This document shows positions 11,701 to 24,105 of a DNA stretch of 64,000 nt, piece after piece. Made by a program: the position numbers and the translations under genes. The notes below the pieces were generated by a model. That model saw nothing but the letters and a program-made list of their open reading frames with translations, was not told where the DNA came from and did not search any database. This DNA comes from Cloeon dipterum (taxonomy: Eukaryota > Arthropoda > Insecta > Ephemeroptera > Baetidae), in assembly GCF_949628265.1 (NCBI RefSeq), contig NC_088787.1, forward strand, positions 25,720,501-25,784,500, read 5' to 3'. Each line of letters begins with the position of its first letter. Within the stretch, counting starts at the first letter, position 1.

Positions 11701-14700
11701 AGTTAGAGAGCGACGTCGGCTCAAGCAAGCACAAAGTGACCGATTTGCAGAGGGATTTGGAAAATGTGGCCGAGCAGCTTGACGAAGCCCACGTGGATAA
11801 ACATGAAGAAGCCAGACGCAAGAAGAAGCAGGAGATTGTCGAGAACTTCAAACGGCTCTACCCTGGAGTGGTGAGTTGTAATACTTTGATTTTTTTTATT
11901 TATTTATTTTTTGAGTGAATTTAATACATAAGAAATAATCACGATTGCATTTGCTTACCACCTGGTTTTTTCACCACTCAATTTTTACCAATTTCTTGAG
12001 CAAGAAATGCAGGAAATAAATTTTTCCATTTTTACCCTGTGAAAATCTAAAATTTGATTAATTTGGTTAATTTTAGTATATATAATGTTCTAATTTTTTT
12101 AGTTCGATCGGATGATCAACATGTGCCAGCCAATCCACAAGCGGTACAATATGTGCGTGACAAAGGTTCTGGGCAAGTTCATGGAGGCGATCGTGGTGGA
12201 CACGGAGAACACGGCCAGGCAGTGCATCCAGTACCTGAAGGAGCAGATGCTTGAGCCGGAAACCTTCCTGCCGCTTGACTACATCCAGGCCAAGAACTTG
12301 AAAGAGAGGCTCAGGTAAAATTTATGAAATATTCGTATGCCTGGTACGAAAATGAAAATTTATTTGTTTATTAGGAACATCCAAGAGCCGAAAAACGTCA
12401 AATTGCTGTACGACGTGTTGCAGTACGATCCTTCAGACATCAAAAGAGTCGTTCTTTTCGCTACAAACAATGCTTTGGTTTGCGAATCACCTGATGATGC
12501 CATGAAGGTAAAGCTAAATTTAAAAAATAAAAGGTTCATATTTTTTAATCTCAATTAAAATTATGTTTTTACGAAATTCCGACTTTTTTAAGCCGCAGAA
12601 AATTGAATTGCGTTTAAACATCACAATTAAATTTAAAAATTGTAGAAAATAATATAAATTTTTGAATATCAGTTGTCAGTTAAATACTTATATTAACTAT
12701 TAAATGAAGTTCAAGAAGAGTAACTATTTGATTTTTGAGCCTCTTTTTGTTATTTAACTTAGTGTTTTTTTATTATACAATTAAATTTATGAAATTTTTT
12801 TCTTATTTAGGTGGCGTACGAGATGCAAGACGGCCAGCGTTACGACGCCGTGGCGTTGGATGGCACGTACTACCAGAAGTCTGGCATGATAAGCGGCGGC
12901 TCTCTTGATTTGGCGCGCAAGGCAAAGCGCTGGGACGAAAAACACTTGTCTAACCTCAAGTCGGAGAAAGAGCGGCTGATCAAGGAGCTGCGCCAGACCA
13001 TGAAGAAGTCGCGTAAAGAGAGTGAATTGACCACGGTCGAGTCGCAGATCAAGGGGCTGGAGACGAGGCTTAAGTACTCGAAGAACGATCTTGAAAACAC
13101 CAGCTGCCAGATCCAGGTCATCCAACAGGAGATTAAGCAGCTCAAGCAGAATCTCAATTGTTTTGAGGTAGGATGCAAATTAATTTGCTGAGTATTAAAT
13201 TAAAATATTTACTAAAATAAATTGATCCTATAACTGTAAAAACTACTCTTCCAGCCCAACATCACGATCATCGAGAACAAAATGCGCAAGAGGAACGTGG
13301 AGATCGAGAAAATCAAGGAAAACATGAACAATGTCGAGGACATAGTGTTCAGGGAGTTCTGCGTGCAGATCGGCGTGAAGAACATCCGCCAGTACGAAGA
13401 GCGAGAGCTCAGGTACTAATTAAATAAAATATTTGCCTAAAGCAGAGTGAAAAATAAGTGAATTTTAAACCAGAACACAGCAAGAGCGGGCCAAGAAACG
13501 CCTCGAGTTTGAAAACCAGAAGAACCGAATCCAGAATCAGCTTGCCTTTGAAAAAACCAGGGATACTGAAAGTGAGTTGTATATTAATTCTGTGTATATT
13601 TATTATTTTAAAAATAAATTGATTTATTAATAAAGACCAGGTGCTAAAAACTCAGGAAATGATTAAATGTGAAATATTTATAGAACAGTGCGAAATTAAA
13701 TAGTTTTCAGGCTTTAGCAACAGTTTCCCACTGGCACTAATAATTAATTTTCCATGTATTTCCTCACAGAATTTCGTTCATTCCTAAATTTGTTTTTTTT
13801 TTTAAATTGCCACCTTTTTTATGTGAAACATCGAACAATTTATAATTTCTTTGTATCTCAGGTAACATGAGGCGGTGGGAGAGAGCTGTGCAGGATGACG
13901 AGGACGCGTTGGAGAAGGCGCGGCAGGCAGAGGGTGTGCAGCTGGCGGTAATAGACAAGGACATGAAGGATATGGACAAGCTGAAGAACGAGCGGCTGAA
14001 CAAGAAGGTCGACTACGACCGACTCGAGGAGGACATTGGCAAGATGCGGCGTGAGGTCGGGGTAGTCGCCAAGGAAATACTGACCGCGCAGAGGCAGGCG
14101 TCCATTCTTGAGTCAAAGATCGAGCAGAAAAAGGGCGAAAGACACAGTATCCTCACCCAGTGCAAGGTCAGGAGTTTCTCTTTTTTAATATTTACGGAAG
14201 GTTTGTTGTTTATTTTCGGCTTGAATAATATTTCGTTGAAATAAAAAAATTTGCATGATTTTTTGGTTAAAAGGAAGTTTTTTTTTTAAAAAAAAGCATG
14301 ATTTGTAGTTAGGAAATCCTTTATTGCAAATTTTTAACGCTGCTGCAAAGATGTAATTATGAAGTTTGAGAAAATAAATCCTCAAAAATTATCACAAAAA
14401 ATAAAAGTGAAGATTTGATGGTTTTTACTTGTAAATCTAGATGGAAGATATTCCCATACCAATGCTGAGAGGCAACATGGAGGACATAGGAGGTCCTGAA
14501 GCTAACAGGTAAATTATTAAATTATGTCTCAGGTTTATTAATTAATTTATGGAAAAACTTTGAAACTTTCCCTCCAGAAAAATCGAATTTGTCTTTAAAT
14601 TTTCCAAATTTTCAACAGGATGCTATAAGTGACGCTATTCTGTTTAATAGGGAATTTTTAAATTATATATAATGTTCAAATCAATTTTTAAAATTCCACA

Positions 14701-16006
14701 TTTTTTTTAGTGTATATATTCCTAATATTTCCAGATAAATTAGCTGAATCTCATGATGTTAAAAAATTAATTGCAGAATAAAGATCGACTACGGTGCCCT
14801 TCGGTCTCAGTACAAAGACCTGGTTGACCCTGACGACAAGAAGAAAATGGAGAACAGTCTGGGCAAGAAGCTGAACGAGTGCATCGCCAACATTCAGAAG
14901 ATCAACGCGCCCAACCTCAAAGTAAACATCAACTTTTAATTACAATATAAATAATTTCTAACCTTGAATTAATGTCTCAGGCGATGCAAAAGCTGGACAT
15001 GGCCAGGGAGAAGCTGCAAGAGACGGACAAGGAATTTGAAAACGTGCGCAAGAAGGCGCGCAAGACAAAGCAGGCGTTCGAGCGAGTCAAGGCTGAGCGC
15101 TACAAACACTTCATGGACTGCTTCCAGCTCGTCTCAGACAGAATCGATGGCATTTACAAAGTAATTACTCAATTAAATGGCGTTGAAACGTGTATTTATT
15201 TCGAATTTCCGCAGAGCCTCGCGCAGAACCAGTCGGCGCAGGCCTTTTTGGGTCCGGAAAACCCAGAAGAGCCATACTTGGATGGAATCAACTTCAATTG
15301 CGTCGCCCCAGGAAAGCGGTTCCAGCCCATGTCCAACCTTAGTGGAGGAGAGAAGACAGTTGCTGCCCTTGCCCTGCTTTTCGCCATTCACAGGTATGAA
15401 AATTCCTGAAAAATTCAAATAATTGTCCCAAAGACAAGGAATTTATCAAGGAAAAATAATGTATTACTATTTTAATTTTTAGAGAAAGTTTTGGGTATAT
15501 TTATTGCATTTACAAGAGGTCAAATTTGGGATAAAGTGTGTTTTGAAATTTTCTGGTCAAGCCTGATCGATTAAACACCAAATTTGGTCAAAGTTTAAGG
15601 TCAAATGTGCATTATTTCTGTGAGTTATGTTGCTCAAACTATCAAATCAGCACGAATCAAGAGTTTTTAAGCATTTTTCGGACACATTTTCAAAGTGGAT
15701 ATTGGTACAGCTACCAGCCAGCGCCGTTCTTCGTGCTCGATGAGATCGACGCTGCCCTGGACAACACCAACATTTCCAAAGTGGCCTCGTACATCGTGGA
15801 AAAGACCAACTCGCTCCAAACCATTGTCATCTCCCTGAAAGAGGAATTCTACTCTCACGCCAATGCTTTGATTGGAATCTGCCCCAACGTAATAAAATTT
15901 ACACGATTTAAATACGAATCTCAATATTTCATTACAGATTGACCAAGGAGTGCTGGTGAGTCAGGTGCTAACCCTGGACCTGATGGAGTACTATGAGCAC
16001 AAATAG
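8734..16006 (+). CDS. SMC1: structural maintenance of chromosomes protein 1 (cohesin core subunit)
   Basis: ATPase arm of the cohesin ring, pairing with SMC3 and RAD21 for sister-chromatid cohesion and chromatin looping. Eighteen exons: 8734-8845, 8907-9127, 9183-9331, 9502-9883, 10734-10956, 11413-11870, 12103-12314, 12375-12507, 12811-13167, 13255-13412, 13474-13571, 13862-14166, 14441-14508, 14777-14921, 14981-15160, 15215-15393, 15711-15888, 15938-16006. All junctions are GT/AG and in frame, giving 1208 aa (human SMC1A 1233). Walker A GPNGSGKS is at residues 33-40. Two long coiled coils flank a hinge at about 515-663, which ends in [14 protein letters not shown]. The ABC signature LSGGE is at 1109-1113 and Walker B FFVLDE at 1133-1138. 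The closest relative by motif is mitotic SMC1A; I cannot exclude a lineage-specific paralogue. No damage is seen. Confidence 0.97.
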
Positions 16007-16122
16007 GTATGAACTCATCATCTTTATTTGCTGCTCTTGAATTTTACCTTTTCGTCTACTTGTTGTAAATAATTAATATCATTTTCGTGTATGTGACTAC
16101 TAACTATTATATATAGTATAGA

Positions 16123-16128
16123 AATAAA
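16123..16128 (+). terminator. poly(A) signal of SMC1
   Basis: AATAAA lies 117 nt downstream of the TAG at 16004-16006. This implies a short 3' UTR. Confidence 0.6.
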
Positions 16129-17449
16129 AACGGCGGTCATTGTCAATTAAATGTGTTTCAATTTATTATTTAATAAACGGAGCCAAAATTAAAAAGTTGG
16201 ATTACGGCCTGCAATACTTGTGTGTACAAATTACACATCTGAATAATATAATTTATTTCTTCTGCTCCTGCACCGCCAACCACGAATGAGAAGCTCCTTG
16301 GTGAACTGGGGTTTTTCTCTTGGCAGCAAAGCTGGCTTGTGAAACAGAAACAGGAGGAGGGGAAGGACGTCGCGCTCTTGCGGTGCCAAAGCGGAAGCAT
16401 TATTCGCAAATTCAATTTGCAGATCTTATAAACGGCACAACGGCAGCGAGGAAAACTTACAGGGAGCGATAATTTGTTGTTTGGTAACGCACTTATTGTT
16501 ACGCGTTGGACATAATAACTTAGGTTCTCTTTGAATTGAGACCATAAAAGTAACCAAATCTAATAATGAAAATTTACTCTTCACTAATAAGATTTAAAAA
16601 TAGGGCTGCCCATCAGATTATTAAATACATGACAAAGCTTTAGAGGATTTAAAATTAAAATCGGTAATAAAAGATCAGAACTAGATTATAATAGAAGAGA
16701 CTCTTTTATTATACATGGATAAAGTAGACCCGAGCACTGAAAAAAGACAAGATTACCAATACATATTCAACTTGAGTAGAAAGGTTTGCAGTTGAAAAAG
16801 AAAAACACAGAACTCAGGCTTACGATACCATTCAGATTGGCTAATATATTTTAGCATATTCGTTTGTTCCCTTTAACTCATATCCGTAGTTACAGCAAAT
16901 TTATGTGGACTGATTATATAAAATATTGAAAATATAACAAAACAGAATCTCATTTTCATAACCCAATCATTGTTATTTTTGTTCCACATAGCTGGCAGTC
17001 CACCTCAAACATTTCCAGGTCTCGGGTCTGCGAAATTTAACAATAGTGCATCATAATATGAATAAATTTCTTGATTAAGATTAGCATCATCCTATTTTCA
17101 ACTACAAATTCAAAGAACTCACTTTGCATTCAGAATTTCAAACGTCAGCAAGACTGCAAGATAGTATAAATTTAATCATAGATGAGAACAAGCATAAAAT
17201 GACTGACTTCACGAAAGAAGGGCAATACAAAATTGCGAAAACGGCCCAAGTAAAAAATCACAATGGAGAGCCAATTTAAGAGTATCTGTAATTTCAACTC
17301 AGCAGGGCGTTGTATCAGAAATTTAGGTGTAGGATTACATTTCGCCTTCAAAAAATATTCAAACCCAATTTGGTTTGCTGGAAAAAGGAATGCTGCACAA
17401 CGATAGTGTGTTTTCTCACAATTGCACTCAAACTTCGGGTACAGATACC
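16129..17449. other. convergent intergenic region, probable SNX3 3' UTR
   Basis: No exon is recognisable on either strand. SMC1 (plus) and the sorting nexin gene (minus) converge here. The stretch is probably mostly 3' UTR of the sorting nexin. Minus-strand AATAAA signals occur at several places, for example 16162-16167 and 16705-16710, and I cannot choose between them. Confidence 0.5.
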
Positions 17450-18317
17450 CTAGGTGTTCCTGATCTTCCCTGGAACGTAGTTTTTGTCAATAACGGGATC
17501 TTGCAAGAACATGTGGAGGCAGCGTTCATTCTGAGCCAAGGGATGACCAGCAATCCTGAAAAGGTTCGCCAACATTTAGCACAACAACGACAATGAGCTG
17601 CTGAAACGCAGCTTTTTTCTAGTCATAGGTCAAGAAGAACGCTGCTTTGAACTTTGAAGCTACATTAATTGACAAGAAAGAACGTCTAATCGATGAATCA
17701 GCGGAAAAACTAATCTCGTGCTTTCCTTACTTGTTGACAAACTGTTCCAGTCCTTTCCTTCTCTCCTCGATGAAGTCTTCCTCGAAAATGCCGTCGTCAC
17801 CCCGGAAGGGCAACTGTCTTTTCCACGCTTTGCCTGGCAGAGGAGGCACCACAATCTGATTTAAATAAACAAGTAAATAATCAGTAATTACGGGTTCTCG
17901 GGCACGCCCCCACGTACAATTATTTTCCCAATAAACTGTTAAAATTAAGTAACCTCAAAAGAAAATTAATAACATGGGTTCATGACTCACTTTGCTGTCG
18001 CGCTCAAGCTCACTACGCAGCCACTCAAAGTCGCTGTAGCGGCGCCGCACACTCGACTCTTTCGTCTTAAAGACAGGAAGGTTGGTCTGCAAAAATGGCG
18101 TTAGCAGTTGAAAAGTCTGCCCACCGGCACACTCAAAGGTCAACCATACCTTCATGCGGACCTCGTAGTCCGAGTACCGCTTCTTGCCGACGCCGTGCGT
18201 GATCGGGTTGACGACGTCGATTTCCAGAAAGTTTGCTGGCGCCGCATACGCGTCGTCCAGCGTCTGCTTCTTAACGTTGAGCCGTCGCGTCGCGTCCGCC
18301 GTCGTCTCGGCCGCCAT
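17450..18317 (-). CDS. Snx3: sorting nexin 3 (PX-domain endosomal sorting protein)
   Basis: Small PX-domain protein that binds PI3P on early endosomes and works with retromer in recycling cargo such as Wntless. Four exons on the minus strand: 18150-18317, 17991-18086, 17731-17855, 17450-17555, all GT/AG and in frame, giving 164 aa (human SNX3 162). It is almost all PX domain: NFLEIDV near residue 30, then RRRYSDFEWL at 70-79 with the PI3P-binding Arg/Tyr, then PPLPGK at 92-97 and the ending GHPLAQNERCLHMFLQD. The start Met precedes AETTADATRRL, which matches the family N-terminus. SNX12 is the only close alternative, a vertebrate duplicate of the same gene. The gene converges on SMC1 and diverges from DNAI1. 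Confidence 0.96.
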
Positions 18318-20487
18318 CGTTTCTATGTACTTCGTCTGTGTGTCCGACTTCTAGTGGCCGACCGACTCCAACTAATACACCCCTTCAAGCCCCGTGATTT
18401 CCTACGCAGCGTCACTCGGTTGTCTCGCAATTATATCATCCGACGGGAGGACGGAGAAAACCAAAACAGCGGCGACCGACTACGGCTGGTGACTCCTCCT
18501 TGTGGGCAACAGCGGATGTGGTGCTAGGTAGGAGAGAAGGGAACGGAGAGGGGTATGGAACTTTGAAACTTAAGCTTTATAAGGCATTACCCAACAATGA
18601 TCACCAAATTATCATAAAATTATGTATATGTGTGCATAAAATAAATATTTTCTTATTTGAGCAGCAATGTTCGTCATTTTCTATCCTTAATTTGAAGTAT
18701 TTCTTCTTGCTCCTTTTTTATTCTGATTTGCCTTTATTAATACAAGGGTGGGGGTAATCAGTGGCGCGCGCGAATGGAAAAAATGATGTGGAACCAGGCA
18801 ATGCAAAAATTGCAAGTCCCTTGATTAAGGTATTATTCGTAGTTTATTACCTATTTGGTGAAACAAATAATTATTAGCTTGAAACATTAACTGTCATTAA
18901 GATAATGTAAAGTAACGTGTTGTTCAAAAGCTATTTGGCCATTATGTCCTCAACCCACTTTAACGCTCATTTTCTCTATAATTTAATGTTTTTGTTGTTT
19001 ATTCCTTGGTGAAAATTAAAATAATATGAAAAAACTCAAGTTTGCTGTCGGAAAATCAGTTATGGACTATGGGTGATTTAAAGTCGAATCGAAACAAAAC
19101 GTGTTATAAAACGTTTTAAACAACTTCATAAATTATTTCTTTAGCACTAGAAAAATGTGTAAATTTGGTAAATTTAATGCTTTGAATACACATGACTGTT
19201 AATAAAGTGTTTATTATTACAATTTCAATTTCAAATTTCACCCGCAAGGAATTTTTGGAACCTAGGTGGGGACAATTTCTAAGACGTTTGAGATGTCCGC
19301 TTTGTGTTTTCTCGTAATTATGGTTCATGAATCCCAACTGCTAGAAATTGTCAAGTTACAAATTAATATGAGCAATCTATAGACATATTAAAATAGGAAA
19401 ACGTGCCTAATTCATTCTTCAGATTTTATTTTCCTGTTTAACAGCTTCAAGACATTACATAATGAGGGTTTGATGCGTATTTAATATTTACGCGTCGATC
19501 ATCATAAAAAATAAATGAATAATATATCAAGATAATTAAGACACAAATTGCCGTGGTCACACGCAAAGCTGACAGCACGGAGCGTTTAATATAAATAAAA
19601 CTTATTTTAAAAAACGCACGATGTGATTGGAAATATTAACTGGATTTAATCTTGAACGATCTGTCATTTATGATCATAACTGAATATTTTAACTCTTCCA
19701 TGTCTTAAAACTAAATATTAATTATTATGTAGATAGTGAGCATAAACTGCATTCATGCTGCTGGAGTAACAACATTGGCCTGTACGTAAAAACCAATAGC
19801 GAACAACCCCTACAGCGCAGTAGAGCTAAACCTGTTGAAAGTCCGAAGCACATCATTTGATTTTTTATCATTGAATAAATATTTTTGCTTATCCTAAATA
19901 TGATAAATAATTGCACTTCTTGGAAAGCTGACAGGTTTGTGGTTCCATTCCTATTTAAAATGAGTACGAGTTATTTGGTTGATTGATTTATTTACGTTTT
20001 ATAATAAATTATATTCATTTTCTTTCTGGTAAATGCTCATGAAGTAAAATTCAAATTTCAAACATTAAAGCGAATTATTTACTTCTTTCAACGACCAAAG
20101 CATTAGAAATGCTGTTTCTCTCTCTTTTCTTCTTTTACGCAAAATGACACATCAAAAGATCACGTTATATACTTTTATTTAGAAGCAGATGAGTTACGGT
20201 ATAATATAGAGCTCATGCTCGAACAATGGGGTGAGCGTACTCAGGTCTGCTGTCGGAAACCTCCTGTCTGAGACCTAGAGGAAATAGTACTAGTGTACAT
20301 TTGAAATATGGGCAAATACCCGCGTGTGCATGCAATACGATCTCCTCTTGGCGAGTTTCCATGGCAACTTTGACAGTGTTACTTGACGCCCTTAGCATAT
20401 TTCATGCACCTCTCTCGTTGCTGGTGAAAGGTGGTTGTTGGCTCGTATCAATTTTATTGTCACCCTCTGCTCTTGGTGGCGCAAACG
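18318..20487. other. divergent intergenic region between Snx3 and DNAI1
   Basis: About 2.2 kb, mostly AT-rich. The GC-richer part just upstream of the Snx3 start (about 18320-18500) probably holds its 5' UTR and promoter. I see no recognisable exon, RNA gene or clear core promoter. Confidence 0.5.
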
Positions 20488-23400
20488 ATGGCGAAATCAG
20501 GAAAGTCGCTTAAGTCGACGGGCTCGAGTCGGCTTCTGCTGCTGAAAGGCGCTCAAGAAAAAGGAGAAAACTTGGATAGCGAGCGCAACGACAATTTGAT
20601 GGCAAATGACTACGACGCGCCGCTCAAACTCACTGAACTGGTATACTTGCGGCACGCATAAGAATGATTCGAAGGCGTACTAAAATGAAATTGGCATCAC
20701 AGGAATTGCGAGAGGAAATCGTTCGAACTCTCACCACGTTTGATCCCAACGCCCCCAAATACCCCGTGGAGTTTTGTTTCAAAACGCAGGGTTTCGTCCC
20801 GAAAGAAAGTTACAATCACTTTTTAGTGCATCTCAATGTCGCATCGACCTGTCTGCATAGAGATTCCGAAGCTGCTCAAGAACAACTAGCAAGAATGCAA
20901 GATCCAGGTTCTCCAGAATCGGGTAAAAATATTCCTGAGAAATTAACTTCTCTTTTAAAGCATCTTGTTAATTGTGCAAAGTACTCTGTAGGGCAATTAT
21001 TATTTATAAGTATTCCAGTTGCATAAAAAAATCAGCAGATATGTTATTAGAAGTGAAAAAGACTAAAATATAAAGAACATACATATTTTAGGAGCCAAAA
21101 GCAAGGCGCCTAAAATTGGCACAAGTACCTCTGAAGAAAAAGTAGAGGAGGAAGAAGATGTGGAGGCTGAGGGCGGTGCGCCTGCTGAAGAACCAGGTTC
21201 AGAAAAGCCGGACGAGGCTGCCGCGGAGGCAGAAATAACTCCAGATCCCGTGGTGGTGGCACCGGCACCGACGCCAGTTCCGGTTTCGGTCCTGCCGCAG
21301 AAAAAGCTGACGAACCAGTTTAATTTTTGCGAAAGAGGCTCGTTGACGGTGAACAACCCCTCAAGGGTGAGATTTACGGCCGTGCTAAAATTTGCTTTTG
21401 ACAGTCATTCTCATGCCCCGCTTTATTCCTTAACGGACTCTTGAATCACAGGAGATTTTCACGCAAACAAACCCACCGCCGCGAGTGACTTTTTCGGCAA
21501 ACGTCACTCAATGGGGAATTTACGACGCATACATGGAGGAGCATGCTGAGCAGCAGGAGAAGGAAAAGGAGAAAAAAGAGAAGGAAAAGGCAACCCTTGC
21601 ACCGCAGAAGAAGGAGGAAACCAAGAAGGTCGAGGTTGTTCAGGTTAAAAATGCCTCCTGCGCTCCAGAGGGGGCAGCTAAGATTTTAGAGAGAATGACC
21701 AACCAAAATACGTACGATGAAATCATACAAGGTGCATCCTTAGGATTTTTAATTTAACTAGATATCTTAGAAAAATTAATTTAATGCAGATTTCAAATAC
21801 TGGGAGGATCCTTCCGACGAGTTTAAAGATGAAGAGGGTACTCTTTTACCACTTTGGAAATTCAGTTGTGATCGGGCGCAAAACTACACTGTTACTAGCA
21901 TTTGTTGGAACGAAAACTGCCCTGACATGTTCATCGCTGGCTATGGTTCATGTAAGTCATTCATTGAAATTCAAACAGAAGGGCTTGTGCTTGTACACAA
22001 GGTTTTTTCAAGAACAACTAATTTCTAATATGAAAGAATTCGGCTTTAAAAGATTTTATCGCATTATACGGCTTATTGCAAGTTATCGAGTACCTCTCAG
22101 AAACTTTATCAGTCATAAATTCTACAGTCGACTTCAAAAGGCGCAAGGCTGGACTGATGTGCGTGTACACGCTGAAAAACCCATCCTATCCCGAGCACCT
22201 GGTGTTCGTTGAGTCGGAAGTGCTGGCAGTGGACATCCACCAGAGCCAATCAAGCATGATTGTTCTGGGTCTTTTGGATGGTAATATAGAGGTTTATGAT
22301 CTGACGAAGAGCAGCGAGATTCCACTGCATAGCAGCAATTCGGTAAACAATAAACACACTGCGGCCGTTTGGCAGGTAATTGAATGTAAAAAAGAGGCGC
22401 AAAATATAAATGAACGATTCAGGTGAGATGGAGCAAAGAATCAAATCAGAGTGAGATGACTATCTACTCAATATCAGCCGATGGCCAAGTTCTGAGCTGG
22501 TCCCTCATGCAAAACGAAATGATCAAAATGACGCTGATTTCTCTCACATTTCCGACCGAACCGATTAATTCAGACGGCACTGCTTGCCCTCTGATCGGTA
22601 AAAGTACTGGAGGGAAAATTTTCTTTTTTTTTCGATTACTGGGATTTTCAGGCTGTGGCAGTGCCTTGGCGTTTCACCCTACGGAAAATAATATATTCTT
22701 AGTTGGAACGGAAGAGGGTCGGATCTACAAATGCAGCACAGCATACACTTCAATTTTCCTATCTGAATCAGAAGCACACTACATGCCAGTGCAGCAGGTC
22801 GATTTCAACCGCTACAATCCCTCCGTCTACGCTTCCTCCAGTGGCGATTGGAGGGTGAAAATTTGGGAGGACGATAGAAAGTGAGATGGTCTTCAAATTT
22901 ATTTTTCAAAATAATTATTGAACAGATGAAGGATTATGTAATTGAATTTTCTCTCAAACGTGGAGAAATAGTCTATTTAAAAAATAAGTGAAAACCGTAA
23001 AAAATTTGGCATATTAAATATTTTAAAAAATTATGCCATGATTTCAGGGAGCCACTCTTCGAATTTGACCTTGGTTCACCTGTGGAAGACGTAGCCTGGG
23101 CGCCATACTCAAGCACCGTTTTGGCAGCAGTTACGGCGGACGGACGGATTCATGTGTTTGACTTGAATGTTAACAAATATCGGCCACTTTGTCAGCAGGC
23201 AGTGACTCAGAAAAAGAAGTGCAAGCTGACTAAAGTTTCCTTTAACCCAAAACACTTGATATTAGTCGTTGGGGACAGTTTGTGAGTTATATTATGAAAT
23301 TTGATGGAGCACAGATCATCGAAAATTTTTTAGTGGCTGCATATCCAGCATGAAATTGTCACCCAACTTGCGGAAGAAACAGAAGCCACCAAAGAAGGGA

Positions 23401-23514
23401 ATGGTTGTTGATCACGACACGCTGGAAAAACTAAAATTGGATAAGCTTCTGAGCTTGGTGCGCGAACCAAACAAACCCATCATGGTTTTGGATACAGAGA
23501 GCGCGGCTAATTGA
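20488..23514 (+). CDS. DNAI1: axonemal dynein intermediate chain 1 (outer dynein arm)
   Basis: WD-repeat intermediate chain of the outer dynein arm, needed for beating of motile cilia or sperm tails. Ten exons: 20488-20640, 20703-20922, 21092-21366, 21452-21731, 21790-21951, 22128-22375, 22423-22597, 22652-22880, 23048-23281, 23334-23514; all junctions are GT/AG and in frame, giving 718 aa (human 699). The N-terminal LKLTELELREEI block is rejoined across a 62 bp intron. Residues 196-203 are KLTNQFNF, a family hallmark, and a lysine/glutamate-rich segment spans about 249-262. WD repeats fill about 310-690 and include WRVKIWED and DVAWAPYSSTV; the tail has KLSPNLRK. The start at 20488 was chosen because the coding-like composition begins there; an upstream in-frame Met (20431) adds 19 unrelated residues. 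Gene family assignment is firm. Confidence 0.96.
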
Positions 23515-23520
23515 ATTAGG

Positions 23521-23526
23521 AATAAA
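23521..23526 (+). terminator. poly(A) signal of DNAI1
   Basis: AATAAA lies only 7 nt after the TGA at 23512-23514, so the 3' UTR would be very short. A minus-strand AATAAA at 23583-23588 could serve the convergent FKRP gene, leaving almost no space between the two transcripts. Confidence 0.55.
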
Positions 23527-24105
23527 GTGGTAATCAAAGTCTGTGTGCAACTTATATTGGTAAATGCTTCAATTACAATTTTTATTTTTTGAAGACTTAA
23601 AAACTTTTACAAGAACGAGAGGTTTACTTGATGAATCTGTTATTATGCCTGGGTTAAATATCTGATACTTTCATGCTAATTAGCAAACAAGTGTGAGTTC
23701 TTGCCTCCAGTGAGCTATCACAAGTCATTATTTTATACACAAGTCACTTATGTACAAACAAATAATCACAGATTTTTAATATTTAAAAATCGAAATACTT
23801 AGCTGCTGAAAAATATGGCAGGGTTGGGTATATATTCCTCATAATATATGGCACAAAAATGGCAACAAATGTCTTTTTTTCATCTATAGATTACTAAATT
23901 TTTTAGTGAAGAAATATAATCCTTCCTAGTAATTAATATGGCTGCGGAGCCTTGTTACTAATATCTTCCAGTGAGAGTACATAATCGTAGTTATTTTCAA
24001 AAGCTAAGGGTGATCTAGCCGAAGCACTTTTTAAAAGGTACATATTGCGTTGTTTTCAAGTCGAGAGAGCATAAATTTACTCATTGGATTGGAGATTCAG
24101 TCTAC

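Noticed and set aside
12787-13178. Minus-strand open frames of 102-112 codons
   Set aside because: Antisense shadows of SMC1 exon 9, which encodes the end of the hinge and the start of the second coiled coil.
18108-18527. 139-codon plus-strand open frame
   Set aside because: Antisense shadow of Snx3 exon 1 plus its upstream region; no homology.
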